Source: Schistocephalus solidus
Taxonomy: Eukaryota > Platyhelminthes > Cestoda > Diphyllobothriidea > Diphyllobothriidae
DNA: 64,000 nucleotides
Assembly (NCBI GenBank): GCA_017591395.1
Contig: WEDG01008815.1
Span: 1-64,000 of the forward strand
Direction of reading: 5' to 3'
Shown: piece after piece, positions 25,246 to 38,387 of the stretch
Layout: each line of letters opens with the position of its first letter
Position numbering within the stretch: the stretch's first letter is position 1
Made by a program: the position numbers and the translations under genes
Notes under the pieces: generated by a model
Databases searched by the model: none
What the model was told of the DNA's origin: nothing
Seen by the model: the letters and a program-made list of their open reading frames with translations, nothing else

Positions 25246-28200
25246 ACTGCTATGCTCAGCGCCACGTATACTTAATCATGAAGGGTTATTGCTAGGAAGC
25301 CACCTTACTAGGCACTAAATTTTATGCAGAAGTATTCTCTTATCCTGTCGTTTTTCCGCAACGTATATTTTGGGCTGCTGCAATACTTCCTTCTTATCGG
25401 TGGAATTTATATTTACATACCATACGACTTCAGTATGCTTGGAGCACTCCTATATCAATATGCGATATGCAGGCATAAAATCAGGATGCCGTTTATTCTG
25501 TCAGAAACTATGCTCATTTTTCAAAATTTGGTTAATGAAAATTTTTTGCTTGTCGCGGATGAAGTGTCCTTGCTTCTCCCTTGACTCAACATTTTAAGGA
25601 TTGAGAAAACTTTAGTAAGATGGTCGCAGAAGTCATCGTGGGGATTCCCAAAAAATGGGGACTGGTCCATCTAACCTAATCTAATTATCGTTTTTTGTAG
25701 AAGAGCGTAAAGCCAGTATCTCTGTCGTGTGAAATGGATTTGATTTTCGAATTTCATGGAAATTGTCTTTGCGATTTTCGCCAATTTTATTTAGCAAATT
25801 GTCCATTCGTGGCATCCTGGCGATCGCGTCTACTTCGTCACGGAGTGCCATTTCATATAGCATTAAACTGTCTAAATTATATGAATTACTAGATCTCCGT
25901 GCTTTTCTTAACCTGCTGACGAATTTTCGTTGTTGTTACTCTGTTTGTAGCTAGGAAATTTCAAACGATTAAATCCTCCTTAAATATCTTTTAGTATATA
26001 TGGTCCTTTGGGTGCTGACCCCAGCAGCTACTCTCGATCTCGTATAGCCCTAGCTGACGGCACTTCATGCCTCGCTCATGATTTCCGTATATTTTATCGT
26101 CTCCAAAGAATCTTCTGCTTCTTATCACAGGGCTTCAGCATCTACATCTATCCTCTTGGATAACAGAACCTTAGTATCCGCAAACAATCTTGCTCGAAAT
26201 TCAGTATTTTTACTTCAGTTTTTTTCATTCTTGCTCGTTTTCAGCTCCATCTCGAAGTACTCTGCGAGAGCGACCTCCCTATCACCCATTCAACACTGGA
26301 ACTGTCCTTTCGCGCACCCTTGCTAGTTCACCATGTTGTGAGTCAATGATTGGTCTATGACTTAAGACTTACAAACTGAGCTTTTCAATTTTCCAACCGT
26401 AGTTTCAAGGTGGCTCTCTGTGTTGTTAAAATTCAGCTACCTTAAAAGCACTACTAGCATTAAGCAGACTGTGTTTTCAAAGTCTTTTACCTTACGGTTT
26501 TTAAAACGAGCTAAAGAAGCACCGGGATGTATGAGACAGAGTGAGAGCACCTGGATGGCTACTTCTGAAATTCTAGCTGTAATCAGCCCATGAGCATCTG
26601 CAAACCTAGGGTTTGAATCCAGATCAAATTAGTCATTGAATACTCAAAGACGGAAGCATGGGATTCGCGAGGTTGCGGTTTCTACTGCATCTCCCTCACG
26701 CCATAATGCGGCGTCTAATGAAAATAAGTGTAACCTTTCAAATACGAATGAAGGGCGCAGCTGGTCTTTGTTCAGAGCGAGTCTGAGTGAAATGCGTTAA
26801 ATGGCTAAGAGAACTGCCTGAAGTTCAGAAATGGGGTAAATAAACATACATTGACTCGAAGAATTAAACTTTCTAGAAGGAATTGTATTAACAACAAGGC
26901 CTTTTGTGGATAGTTTGGCATGTATGAACAGAAGGTGCGAGTGTTGGCACTGAAAAAATTAAATCATTCGTATTATTTTTATCCACATTATTTCACAAAC
27001 CTTTTAGGGAGCGTTTGACTTCTCCAGTAAATCTACGGGAAATTAAAACTAACTACTTTTAGTTTCCCTCCCCCACTTGCTTCATCTCTTGATTCTATGT
27101 ACCTACCAGATCTTTATGGATAAGCTGTAAGTGTTAATTAACTGTGGCAAAGAATGAAAACATCTTTTGGTTTTTGAAAAAATAATATCTCTACGAATAG
27201 TTTTCTTCATGGGATTGGTCCTTAGTTTTAGCTGCATTCATATGCAGCATAATTCTTTAACTCACTTGGCAAAAATGAAATCGTAGTCGAAAATCCTCGT
27301 TGTTTACTATAGTCATTATCTGACTTAAAATTTCGAAAAATATATTTTAGGAAAGGTACTGCCCTACTTCTTTAAATAAGCCAGTCTTTATTATCCTACA
27401 AAGCCTTCTGTGGCCAATCTTGTTAGTAGGACCCCGCACTAATTAAAATCTTGGAGGTATTTCGCTTTATGGGCACGGATTCTTGTCAAATAGCGGCGCA
27501 TTCGAGTGCTTTTTCAAATCACTTGGAAATTTACCTTAGCCTTTTCTTGCTGGTGTCAGTTACCTATAAAATGTTTATTCCAGCAAGCAGGTGTATATCC
27601 ATGGCTATAAATGTGCAAATTTAGATAATGCAATTTTTGGTATACCGGCAGATTATCTAAGTCGAGTTGAAATCGTTGATTTTTTGTCTTTTTCTATTTG
27701 AACTGGCGTCAGTCTCAGGAAAATCCAGGTGTGGTTTCCAGTCAGTCGTCCTACCGTCGAGTGATTATAGGAACCAGATATCTCGGGTTCTGAAATTGCC
27801 AGTAGTTATATTTTCCTCTCGCACATCTGTTTGTTACGTTATTTCCTATTGCTTACCATGCTCACCTTCAATCCTAGCGGTTATGAAGCAACCGTTTCAA
27901 GGCGAAGGGACTAACCACCACGTCCTCAACTATTTTAACCCCCTGCGGTTATAGTTAGCCATCACGCAGATGCTGTTAATTTATGGGTCTAGCTTTTTCA
28001 ATACAAGTCAGTGACACTCCTTTACAGCCTAAGTTCTGGTTTGAAAAACAGGAAAATTATTATTATCCCTTTGGGTTATCAGCACCTGGTACGTTTTTGT
28101 CTTCTGCAAGGACTTTCCCGCTCTCACGCTCTTCTGCGCTTCAGTAATATTTACCTCAAATGTTTCATTTGGTGTGCATTATTCTGTTAAAATTTTCAAC

Positions 28201-28589
28201 TAACCCAGTGGAAGAATAGCCACCAAATGATAAAGAAAGTGCAATTCACAGTGTCAGTGCGTAGTGGCAGTGAGGCAGCATTTAGTTTAACTCGTTTGTA
28301 TCACACCACCTTGTCTATTTACTATTTGTCTATCTTTACGAATGGATTCTGTCGTGTCAAATTGTTATTTAAGTGGTGCTTGTAGATAATCAAATGCAAT
28401 CGACTGCATTTTTGATCAAGAACTTCTAATGCACAGAATGTGAGTCATTTGCTACAAAAAACCACAGTTAACTCAAACTCAACGATTCTTACAACATTCC
28501 GAACCCATTAACAAGCGCATTCGTCTCAGTATTACCTTCTGTGTGGGCGGAAAATTCCACAATTTTATTTGCACTCAGGATCTTGGAAG

Positions 28590-28730
28590 GGGACTAGGGT
28601 CGCCCACTTTAGACCGGTGGCTATGGTCTAAATTCCAGTGCGGGTAACCATTCCAGAACGTTGAGGTTAAATTTAACCGTAACCCCAACCCTAAACCTAT
28701 CCCAAATCTCTCTAGAATTGCCTCTTTAAA
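28590..28730 (+). repeat. Dispersed repeat family R3, copy with CCTAA core
   Basis: The lead-in 'gtctaaattccagtgcgggtaacc' is followed by 'aaccgtaaccccaaccctaaacctatccc' (about 28676-28705). It corresponds to the block at 2690-2840 and is an interstitial, degenerate telomere-like patch within an intron. Confidence 0.45.
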
Positions 28731-31700
28731 TCTGAATGACATGTTTGAAACACTTGAACCGGGCTGGAAAGGAAACCTTCATTTACTTTGTACAAAACGG
28801 TTTCTGAGTTTCATCGGTGACGTAAATATCTAATTATTTTAGTTACTAATCACATGAAAGTTCACCTGCACTGAACTAAGCGGAAGGCTGCGCGTAGTGC
28901 AGAATGCGTAAAGGGAATTTGCTGCAAAAAAGACTAAATTTAGATGCATATGCTTGTTTATAGTTGTTGTGCAAGTCTCTGCGGCCTTCAACATACGTCC
29001 TTCGAAAATGGATTTCTAGTCAGTTACCCCGACTTCATTTTCAGCTTTGTAAGGAAACTTTTTATTTTGGGTGGTTGCCGCTGCAAATATTTACGCAGCA
29101 AAACACAGACGGACTAAAAAGCAGATAGCGCAGACTGGAAAGCTTGCTAATCATCCATAGTCATGTTAGTCGTGCGAGCTCAAAGGGCGTAGGCTCATTC
29201 AGGGAAGTAAAGACTGCCGAAAGAAAGTTAAGAAAGCAAGCACCGAGGTACTGAGTCCTAGTCTGTAGTAACACGTCAGATTTTACTACAAAAGGTAGGT
29301 GAATACAGATTTAACGGTAAACACATTTTAAGTGCACTTCGATTGACCAAGCGGCCCAGAAATATGTCTTCTTTGACTTCTCTGGCATTTCCACAATACA
29401 ATATTTATCTTAAGGCTTCTTCTCATACTTTGTACAAGCAGGCCAAAAATAACTTATGGGTCATAAATTTGCATGAATATCACAGGTTAAAGTTTGTTTG
29501 TAGTTGTTTAAGCCCTCGTATCGCTAAAATAGATCACATTTTTAAAGTATTCATGGGAGTACATTTTTGGCCCTCATTCTTAGGTTAAATTTAAGCTTTG
29601 ATCTTGGTGGTGGCTGTATAATTAATAAACGCTCTGTGATGCGTACTTAAAAGTAAATTTACCGAAAAATAATATTTTTGCAGAACGTCTGTTGGCCATG
29701 AGCGTCGTTTGTGGTTTCACACTGGTCTAATTTTGTGCTTATGATTTCCCATCAATCATTGCAGGGCATGTTTTTCACAGTAATGGTTGAAAACGAAATT
29801 TTGAATGGTCAAAGTTTCCTAACTTAAGCTTTCCTGTTAATTATTTATGCATTCTGTTAAGTTATTGGTTCCCCTTACTTGCAATATATGCTTTTCAACG
29901 TACTTAGGCAAAAGGTTTAAAAAATTTATCATGCATCTTAAGACATTTAATTTTGTGAATCGGCATACGTCCACAAACAAATAAGCAAAGTGGAAGTATA
30001 ACTGTTAGTAGAATTTTAAAGTAAACTTCTAAAAACATTCGTGTTTATGTTTGTGTTTAGTCAGAGATTCTCAATTATTTCATTTTTATTTGAAACATTC
30101 GGCACTGTTCACTTGCATGTTCATAAATCAACATTTACCGTGTTGATGGTAAATGTATTACACCGACAAAATCAAAGGCTGGAAATTGAAAAGGCATAAA
30201 TTATATTCGTCTTAAACAAAATCTCTTCTCTTTTCTATGTTCCCCTCACCTTAAACAGGCTTTGCAAGGAATGTGAAAAAAAATCGAAAAAAATCGAAAG
30301 CAGAATTTCTGATAAGTTTCGCTGTAAACCACAATCATAGATTAACGGAGACAAGCAAGAATTGTACAAAGGTTAGAATTTAAGGCTTGCCTTTGAAGTC
30401 GATCAACTAACTTTGAAATTAAATGAGTCGAGAGCTACAACAATTGCGTCATGGTAGGTGGAGCGCTGTCCATAAAATCAACTTGCATCATACTTATAGG
30501 ATTATCCAGCTGGCCGTACTCGTTATACGGACGCTAACTGGGCGCTAACGAATGTAAAGTGAAAAGATCATTACTCATCGAACAGCAATACTGCTCACAT
30601 TATCCAGCTCAAGCGGATAAAATTTAATCCAACTATTAATATCATCGATGGGATAGGACTTGGAAAAGCTGGTCCGAGATTATTGATCCAATTTCATATA
30701 TTCATTTTTTACGAACTTGAAAACCCAGCATTCTTCAGGTTGCCTAAAAAGGAACGTCAGAAGATGACCATGAGATGTGTCAAAGATAGGTGCACGATCT
30801 GCCTCAGACAAAAAGGATTTACTTAGCCACAAAGCGCTCTTTCAAGACAGCTCCGTTCGCATGATTTCTTTTACGTGACAACACTCATTGCTTATTTTTT
30901 TCGTGAAGAACTTCATATTTTGGTCCAGAGGTCGAAGTAGATTTCTATCTTTAATGTTTTTCAAGAGGCTTGATAAGCTCTTTTGCCATGTGGGCCATTA
31001 CTAATATCCAACGAAGCCACGCTGCTGGTTATTATCTCATTGTGGAGAAAATAGGAATGTTTGCGGGGCACAATCCAGTGCAATTCCAGCACATAGCACA
31101 CCACACCATCACAAGCAGTCTAACATCAAGTGGCCATCAAATATGGTGAACGGAATACTGCCTGTGATGTGTAGTTCCATAAAGGAAGATTTCGAATACT
31201 TTATGACCTCAGAGTAACTGAAAGGAACCTATGTTTTATAATTCATAAGATTTCTTGTAGGCAATAATGAAATTTCGCGTGCTTCAGAATGGTAATATTA
31301 ATTTTAAATTGTGTTTGAACGATTATGTGTTGCTTATTGGCCCCATGACTTTGAATGACTGTCAAATATAATCAGATGAACAATGCAACTCATGAAACGG
31401 ATAAATAAGTGGGAAATTTTTCACGTAAATGTCCTTGGAATGGAAAATTGAGCTACTATGTTGTCAGATATTTATAAGGCGCATATCCGCTCGCTGGAGT
31501 AGGACGACGGTAGTTACCGTCTAGGAGCAATTATACCTATAGTTTGTGCCTTTGCCTGTAACTGATTTTATTGACCTTGTACTTTTACTAGTCTTCCTTT
31601 CCGTTATTGCGTTAGAATTCCCTTTCAACTATGGCACAACTATCCGTTGAATACTCATTATTTTTGTACTATTTTAAGCACACATGATTGGAAAATACGC

Positions 31701-31825
31701 ATGAATAACTACTCCTCACTTTTAATAGCCAAAACCGGATGGGTGCTTACACTCTATTTTAAGTAGATATATGGGAGTTATTATCTTTCATGAACCACTA
31801 AGATTTCAATAACCGTCTGTTACAG

Positions 31826-32068
31826 CTCCGCGACCTGGTTACACAACGGGCATCCTTTCCCCTCGCACCAATAGCTTGCCGCGTCCTCAGGTGGACGACT
31901 CTGCCGATCTACTTTCTCGAGGAGAGGAAGACGGCCACGCCTCCAAAATGGGACCCTCACAGCGCAGAGTCATGACGCACGCACCACTTACTAGTACCCT
32001 ACCCACTGACACCAGCACTTCTTCGGTAGCTGGTCGTCAAAATGACAGATATGGCTGCGCTCCCTCAG
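31826..32068 (+). CDS. abLIM-like gene, exon d (PGY linker)
   Basis: The acceptor is CTGTTACAG (31825) and the donor TCAG|GTGGGT (32068/32069). The exon enters and leaves in phase 1 and encodes about 81 residues. The beginning, PRPGYTTGILSPRTNSLPRP, resembles the L-P-G-Y-G spacer seen upstream of the headpiece in abLIM proteins. The remainder is hydrophilic and S/T/D-rich, consistent with a disordered linker. The last base joins the next exon as G|GG. The intron that follows is about 10 kb and contains PLE copies A and D. Confidence 0.75.
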
Positions 32069-33283
32069 GTGGGTTCAGTAGTGGGCCCATGTCAGGAAAC
32101 GCACAACGAGTACATAAATATTTGCTGCTTCTTAACTAAGTGTTTATTTTTTGTTTCCTGTTTTCTTTTGGCTCGGTTGATAGGACTTTTTATTCCCCCT
32201 TTTCAGTAATTATTGTTAACTTGCAGCACCAGTGTATATTATCCCTGTTACTCATTTCTTTACCCTCATCAGTTACCAAAACCTTTTGCCTGTACGACAG
32301 AAACTGTGCTTTGACGAGGTTAAACTTGGAAACATATCTTCTTTGGTATTTTTTTGTGAATACATCTATTCATTCACGGCTTTCGGGAAAATAACTACTT
32401 AGTCTTTATCTACTTGAGACTATGGAGCCAAAATATCAATTAATGCTCAATTACCAAAGTATTATCGAGAGGAGTAAAAGTACTCTTCTAAGTCATTATA
32501 CAGTCCAATTTCTCGCTTTTTTGGTCGCAGATCCAACATTAAAATGAAGGTATATAAATTGGTTTTAGAAAACTATTTGGCTGACTGTAAGTAACCAACT
32601 GGAGGATGGGAGTGCCTACAGATATCTTTGCTAGCTGATAGTTAGGACGTTTTGCAAGGACTGTTTAGAAGGATAATGCTAAAGCTTTTGGTGACAACGA
32701 AAAGACAGTAATTAGCGCAAAACCTGAGACTGCATCCTCAGGAGCCTAGTCAATCCAACCCCTGGTCTTGAAGTTCATTCCTCCTACGCTTCAATAAACC
32801 AGGCAGAGCAAACGTTTGCATTTGTTTTGATTGGACAACAAGCAGATCGGGATGAAGCCAAGTGAGGTGTTGACTTGAACGTTTCGGTCAGTATTGCCTA
32901 GTCAAGCCCGTCACAGTTTTTCACTCTTTTCGCCTTCATATTTTCTACTCTACCCCTCATTTACTTCTCCCTTCTCGGAGCTTAAGCCAGTTTGGGTGTT
33001 GAGGTGACGTGCTATTACAGCTGTTTAACAAGAGACTAAAAGTCGAATTTCTGTTCGTCTCTTGGCTTTACCTTCACTGGAAACTTTTTGGGTGGTTAAG
33101 CATCATATTGCAAATTTCAAGACAACCCGTGATGATACCTTACATTTGTCCTAACTCTAAGAATCGTCGTGACAAAGAGGGATTTTCGACTACAGACTGT
33201 TGTTTCTGTTACTTTTAAATGGATGCCAGGTCATGGCTTGGGTGTAAAATATTGCTTTTTAAGTATAATGCAAAAGACAATTT

Positions 33284-33323
33284 GGTGAGCATAAGTTAGC
33301 TTTCAAAACATTCTCGTCAGGCC
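33284..33323 (-). ncRNA. Hammerhead ribozyme-like motif, PLE copy A
   Basis: Read on the minus strand: GGC, then the core CTGACGA, a short stem II (G/T closing pair, loop AATGTTTT), then GAAA, a 3-bp stem III (AGC/GCT) around an 8-base loop, the cleavage nucleotide C at 33287, and ACC. The catalytic core residues are all present. Stem I has one C-A mismatch next to the core (GGC/ACC) and stem II is weak, so activity may be low. Hammerheads at PLE termini are established; this instance is read by eye. Confidence 0.6.
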
Positions 33324-34746
33324 TTTACATTTATATCACTGTGTGACTAAGTCAAATATGTGGGTAAGTAGAACAAATCGTATGGTTTTTAGGTTGAAGG
33401 AAGCAGGCGAAAAGGAATAAAATTGCAGTCCATCTTCTGATTATCGTCAGAGGGATGGCGGTCGCCAGGACAGGCAATTAGATGCGGGCGGCTGAATTGG
33501 TGGCTTTCGGCCACGGTAATTGCGGCGACTGTATAACGTTTTTTGAGTGCACAGGACCAGTTTGCGTAGCCTGATTACAGCTGTTTCTGCCGTAGCCAAC
33601 AGACGCTGTCCAAGGAATTTTTACTAGCTTGAGGGGACCTTGTAAATTACCCGGAAGGCTTTTTTCTCATCTATAAGATAGTCTGTGTCTACCACATGCG
33701 CGAGGATAGAGCTGTTTATGTTCTTTATCTGCCCCTTTCCTTACCATGCTGGAAGGTGTTCTCGTACTCTTTTGGACAAACGCCGGCTCGTGCGACCAAT
33801 ATATTCTGCCCCACAGGAGCATGTGAATGAATACATGCACATTGAGGTGGTTTGGATTGGCAGTTTGTCCTGGCCCCCTCCGTATAGACTAAGAGTAGTC
33901 GAGAACAGTACATGGGCATGGAAAAGTGCTCAATACAGTTTGGCTTAGGTGCCTTCGTTAGAGTTCACATGCTTGAAATGGACCCTGATGAATAGATTTT
34001 TCTTGTTTGCCGTTAGCAACGGCAGCTTTGGTGGTCTTTCGCTCATATTCTTAGTAATAAATCTATCTGGATATCCATTCTGTCAAAAATTGCTTTCTAA
34101 AACCTTAAGTTCTTCATAAATGCTATCGGCCGAGCAGATCCTTTTCGCCCTTTGTGTCAGACAGCTTACTAAATTACGCTTAAAGTTCAGCCGTACGAAA
34201 ACTCCCAAAGTGGGTGTATTGTCCGGACCGTGTCTTCTTACGATAGACACTACGTCGAATACTCCCGTCAGGCCTTCTACTCAGGAGCACGTCCATGAAA
34301 GGGAGCGATCCGTATTGTACCTCTTGTAGTGTAAATTTGATTGACGGGTGTGCCTGATTTATAGTATCCATTTCAGCCGAAAGTTCCGCTTGTTCAGATG
34401 CAAGCGCAAAGATATCATTCACGTAGTGCTTATAATATTTTTGACGGTTTATCTGCAGATGAAGTATACATTTTAAGATTTCGCATGAAGAGTTTATCAC
34501 ACAGTTCCGAGGCATGTGTTTTCTACAATATTCCAATCGCGCTGACCTACGTACGCCGTTTCCGTTGGCACCTACTAAAAGAAAAATATGTGTTCCAGCT
34601 GCGCCTGTGGTGTGCAGTCGTGGTATGTTGCATTTTTGTTGGGTTCTTCTTATTTTGGGCATAACCAAACGGATGACCTTATATGAGTAAGCCACTTCAG
34701 GATCCCGTAAACCTCTACAGATAACCACTACGGAATAGATTTTCAC
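33284..34746 (-). mobile_element. Penelope-like retroelement copy A (degenerate, 3' part complete)
   Basis: On the reverse strand this stretch encodes the end of a PLE reverse transcriptase. The frame at 34180-34746 includes HYVNDIFAL, the YxDD catalytic box with the first Asp replaced by Asn, then SIKFTLQEV and LPFMDVLLSRRPDGSIRR. The C-terminal GIY-YIG endonuclease region follows at 33650-33900, broken over two frames (pieces such as KGQIKNINSSILAHVVDTD). The element ends at a conserved 3' terminus that holds a hammerhead-like fold (33284-33323). Upstream of about 34480 the homology becomes unclear. Stops, frameshifts and the lost Asp make it inactive. It lies antisense in the 32069-42107 intron and is nearly identical to copy B over its last roughly 480 bp. 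Confidence 0.85.
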
Positions 34747-35024
34747 GAGCCAAATTTAATTCTTAATGCGCAGGCTTTAGGTGCTATTTTATAACTGCTT
34801 GCCTTTGGATCCAGTTTATTGCTGCAGCCGATAAATCAACTAAGAGATAGGCATTATGCGAATCATTGTAGAGCACATGTAACAGGTTTGCTTGCCCTTT
34901 TTATCTCAAATGCCACGAAATAAAAGTTGATTGGGTTAGTGTTTTAAATAGTTCGCAATTTCGTGAGAAAATATTTTTTGTCTCCACAACCTCAGGTCGG
35001 CTTCAACATAATTCTAAATTTGAA

Positions 35025-35345
35025 AATGTTTTTTTTAAACCGAAGGATAACCATAATTCAAGCCTTAATATTGAGGTTGGCATAATTTTGTACTAGTTAA
35101 GTACAAGAAAGAGTATTTTTTCTATGAAATCTATTTGAATTTTTAAGGGCATTAAAAATCAAGGAGAAAAATCCGTACTACTTAAAGAGCCGTTTTTACA
35201 GATTTTCGTTTTTCCAGGCGGTTGAGAGGAGACCAATTCAAAAGCCAGCATCCTGATGTGACTGAAATATCTTCGAATTATGCCATGCACTAACCAACCT
35301 TGCAAACTGAGTTAGGTAATATTTTTGGAAACGAAAACACATTTA
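35025..35345 (+). repeat. Direct repeat left of PLE copy D
   Basis: This stretch aligns with 38388-38705 in the same orientation. Blocks run in the same order: 'ttaagtacaagaaag', 'ctatgaaatctatttgaatttttaagg', 'gagaaaaat', 'tttttacagattttcg', 'aaaagccagcatcctgatg' and 'gaaacgaaaacacatttaac'. Divergence is appreciable. The pair encloses PLE copy D and could be its terminal repeats or two copies of an older host repeat. Confidence 0.55.
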
Positions 35346-36142
35346 ACAATCTCGATTAACATCCTACGAGATGGCGAATCTACTGTACTGATTTTATTTT
35401 TTAATTAAGCCCGTGCAAATTCAGACTGATTTTTAAACTAGTAGTGAAATATAATGCACATTTTTAAACAGCTTTTTAATGCCTTTTCTTCTAGTATTTA
35501 ACCGATGGAGCCGTCTCGTGTGCGCGCACGCTGGTTTTATGCCTACATTTTTTCCAAATGCGCATCTGTAACCGAACTTTTCGGGACGCCACCCCGAGAT
35601 GGCGTCCAGTGGCGCCAATCGGAGTCATTGTTTCATTTGGTAGTGTTACTTATGCAACTCTAGGTTGCAAAGTGAATGCGGTGTTCGAAGATTACCTTCG
35701 CAGTGACAGCCTGTCTCCTTTGGCCTTTATTGACGCCCTTATATACATCCAGTACGTATATATTACAGGTACAGATAGGCCTTTTTGGCACATCTTTTTT
35801 ATCCTGTTATGTCTCTTAAAATAGCACTCCGTGCATGGGCTAAGATCCCTATCGACATCCATTGCAAGCTCTGGTCTCCACAATCTCAATTTTATAACAG
35901 TTGCATGTGAGGAGATTTTGCAGATGTATCAGTCAGTCAGCTTTAAGGACGGCAACAAAGCAGCAAATGGCTTTATTGTCAGCTATTGGATCCTAGACCT
36001 GATAACGCGATCCATTCTTTCTTTGTCATCAGACAGTACATATGGGATGTTCTCGCAAGTATTGTGAGGATTTTTTCGGTTGCAGAGTGTTTACTGGAGT
36101 TTTATTTACTTTTTCGATTACCTCCATTAGATTCCGTATCTC

Positions 36143-37640
36143 ATGGAATGTCAACCCAAGTTTTCCAATGTGCTATCGATTCGCACAAACTACTTAAGTA
36201 GAGTTGTTACTCCTACGTGTGGTTTGACAAAATGGATGTATGGGCACTTTAAGTACCTGGCAGTAGGCGCATCGAAAACCTTGGCTTCTGCCTATCGGTT
36301 TCTTGAACGGATAAAGCATGTGAAGTTAGAGCTATACGAATTCATGGTTTCCTTTGTTGTCGTTTTACTCTTCACCTCCATCCCATGGCAACAACCAATT
36401 AATGATGTGAGACAAATTCTAACAGAAAGCTACAAGGAGAGGGAAAAGCTCCTAAAGTCTGAAAATTTGCGTGAACTTCTACGTCATTGCCTCAAAATCT
36501 ACTTCACCTTTGGTGGACAAATGTAGGAACAAATAAAGGCACTTCCCTGGGCTCCCCCTGTCAGATCTGATTGTTTATGTGGGCCTCCAACGGACAGAAC
36601 ACTTAATCTTCATAAAATATCAACCAACGTTTTTGGCTCGTTATTTCAATTATACTTATGTCATTCTCAAAACATCTGGCATCGAGCACCTCAAAGAATT
36701 ACTAAACTTGGTTGATCCAAATATCCAATTCACGATGGCAGCTGAAACCAACAACCAACTTTCCTTCCTCGACGTGCTTGTGCGTCCGGTGTACAAATGG
36801 ACAACTGCAAACTACAGTATTCAGAAAACGCCAACAGCACGAAGCAAGCATTACACTTCAACAGCAATCACGTAGCTGCGTCTAAACTCTATTCCAAAGG
36901 GTATAAACACATCGCAGCACGCCAGTTGACAAAAGAGCTGAACGACAGTACCCTCATGGCCTCTTCCGAGCTTATGATTACCCAAGATCTTTCATCAACC
37001 AAAGCAAGCGCCGAGTGAACAGACGACGGCCAAAAGGACAATAACCCGAAGTCAAGATGGCTGTTCCCTACATAAAAGTATTCTCCGAGGCAGTCTCTCG
37101 ACTGTTATCTCCCACCAGAGTAGGGGTAGTTCATCGACTTCAGGTGACAATTCGTCGTCGTTTAATGCAACCCAAGGATAGACTGCCCCTACCGAATCGT
37201 CCGCAGTTGTCTACCAAATATGTTGTAATTATGGGGACTGCAAGCAAGGTGGGCAAACTGGACGATAATTTCTGACACGCTTACATGAGCACAAACTGGT
37301 GGCTCGTAGAGTTTTACCAAAACGCACAGCTTGCAGCTCATATTGGAGAGACTGGCCACACTTTTGGCATTCAAAGATCGACCATCATAGGCCGAGGAAC
37401 CTCAAAAGCCGTACGACTTACGCTTGAGGCATGGTATTTAAATGCAAACGCTATAACAGGTATCTAAACCTACTAACGTCCTATAAGGTCCTGTGTCATT
37501 ACATGCATAAAGAGGAGGACAAGATGCTTACACCGGAACTAAGGCATAAAAGGGTAGACGGCCCCACGACGAGCACACCGGAAGAGGAGGCCGGCTTACA
37601 GGTACCCTCAACCGATTTTTAGTTTCCCAATACCAGCGGC
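36143..37640 (+). pseudogene. Penelope-like retroelement copy D, decayed RT and GIY-YIG endonuclease
   Basis: The forward strand shows a PLE polyprotein broken by stops and frame changes. It begins with a segment like the conserved fingers region (PTCGLTKWMYGHFKYLAVGA). RT motif A follows with the catalytic Asp lost (FVVVLLFTSIP where DVTSLFTSIP is typical), then LRHCLKIYFTFGGQ. After a frameshift come FTMAAETNNQLSFLDVLVRP and a cysteine-rich linker. The GIY-YIG nuclease comes last, in two frames: GQTGR-stop-FLTRLHEHKL, then IGETGHTFGIQRSTIIGRG. The TRLHEHKL and ETGH signatures place it in a different PLE lineage from A, B and C. It lies in sense within the 32069-42107 intron, between direct repeats at 35025 and 38388. 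Confidence 0.85.
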
Positions 37641-38387
37641 CGTCAAGCTGTACAAATGTCCACACAGAGGCCGACGCAGCGAATGAGAGACAAATCGATC
37701 AATCCAAAGTTGAAAAGTTCAGTCTGTCATTTAAAACACTAGGTGATATTAGCAGCAGACGCTTTGAAAATGGAGAACCGGCCAAGCTATCTTAAACGTC
37801 AGTGAAAAAAACAAAACATCTCTGGTGATCACTTTACATGTATGTGAATTTCATCCCGAAACACTTATCTTTGCTTATCAGAGTTGTCCCTGAAGGTGCA
37901 GCTGAATCTCAAGATATTTTAGTCACATGAGGATGCCCGCTTTTAAACGAACTACTGCGCGACCATTTGCCAAAAAAATACTCTCAAAAATGGTTACTTA
38001 TGTAGTATGAATTTTCATCAGGGATTTTGGATGGTCATAAAAATTTAAATATATTTTACAGAAAACACAGGCAAAAATGTTTTTTCTTGTACTCATTAAG
38101 TATAAAATAACACCGTCGTATTTTTACAACTGTAGAGGTATATCTCGAATTTAATAAAAGCTTTCTCCATTTTTCAATAATCTCAAACCCTACTGGCCTT
38201 TACACTTGCATTCAAGATTTAAAATCTGCATGCTGTATATATTCCTTCTAAGGAAAATCACACAATTCTCTAAAATTCTGCAATTTTTGTGGATCTTATT
38301 GTACGCTTTACAGGTAACATTAATAAATAATCTGACACGATGTTTTATGAATACACTTTTTACTATCTTAAAAACTCTCGTACTTGG

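Larger units (their letters stand above)
22644..31825. other. Large intronic stretch
   Basis: About 9 kb of AT-rich intron, holding repeat copies R1 (25150-25245) and R3 (28590-28730). Other frames are under 100 codons with no domain. A small unlocated exon is predicted here because the phases of the flanking exons do not match. Confidence 0.4.

Noticed and set aside
26523..26635. tRNA gene suggested by 'gggtttgaatccag'
   Set aside because: There is a B-box-like match only. No A box at correct spacing and no full cloverleaf.
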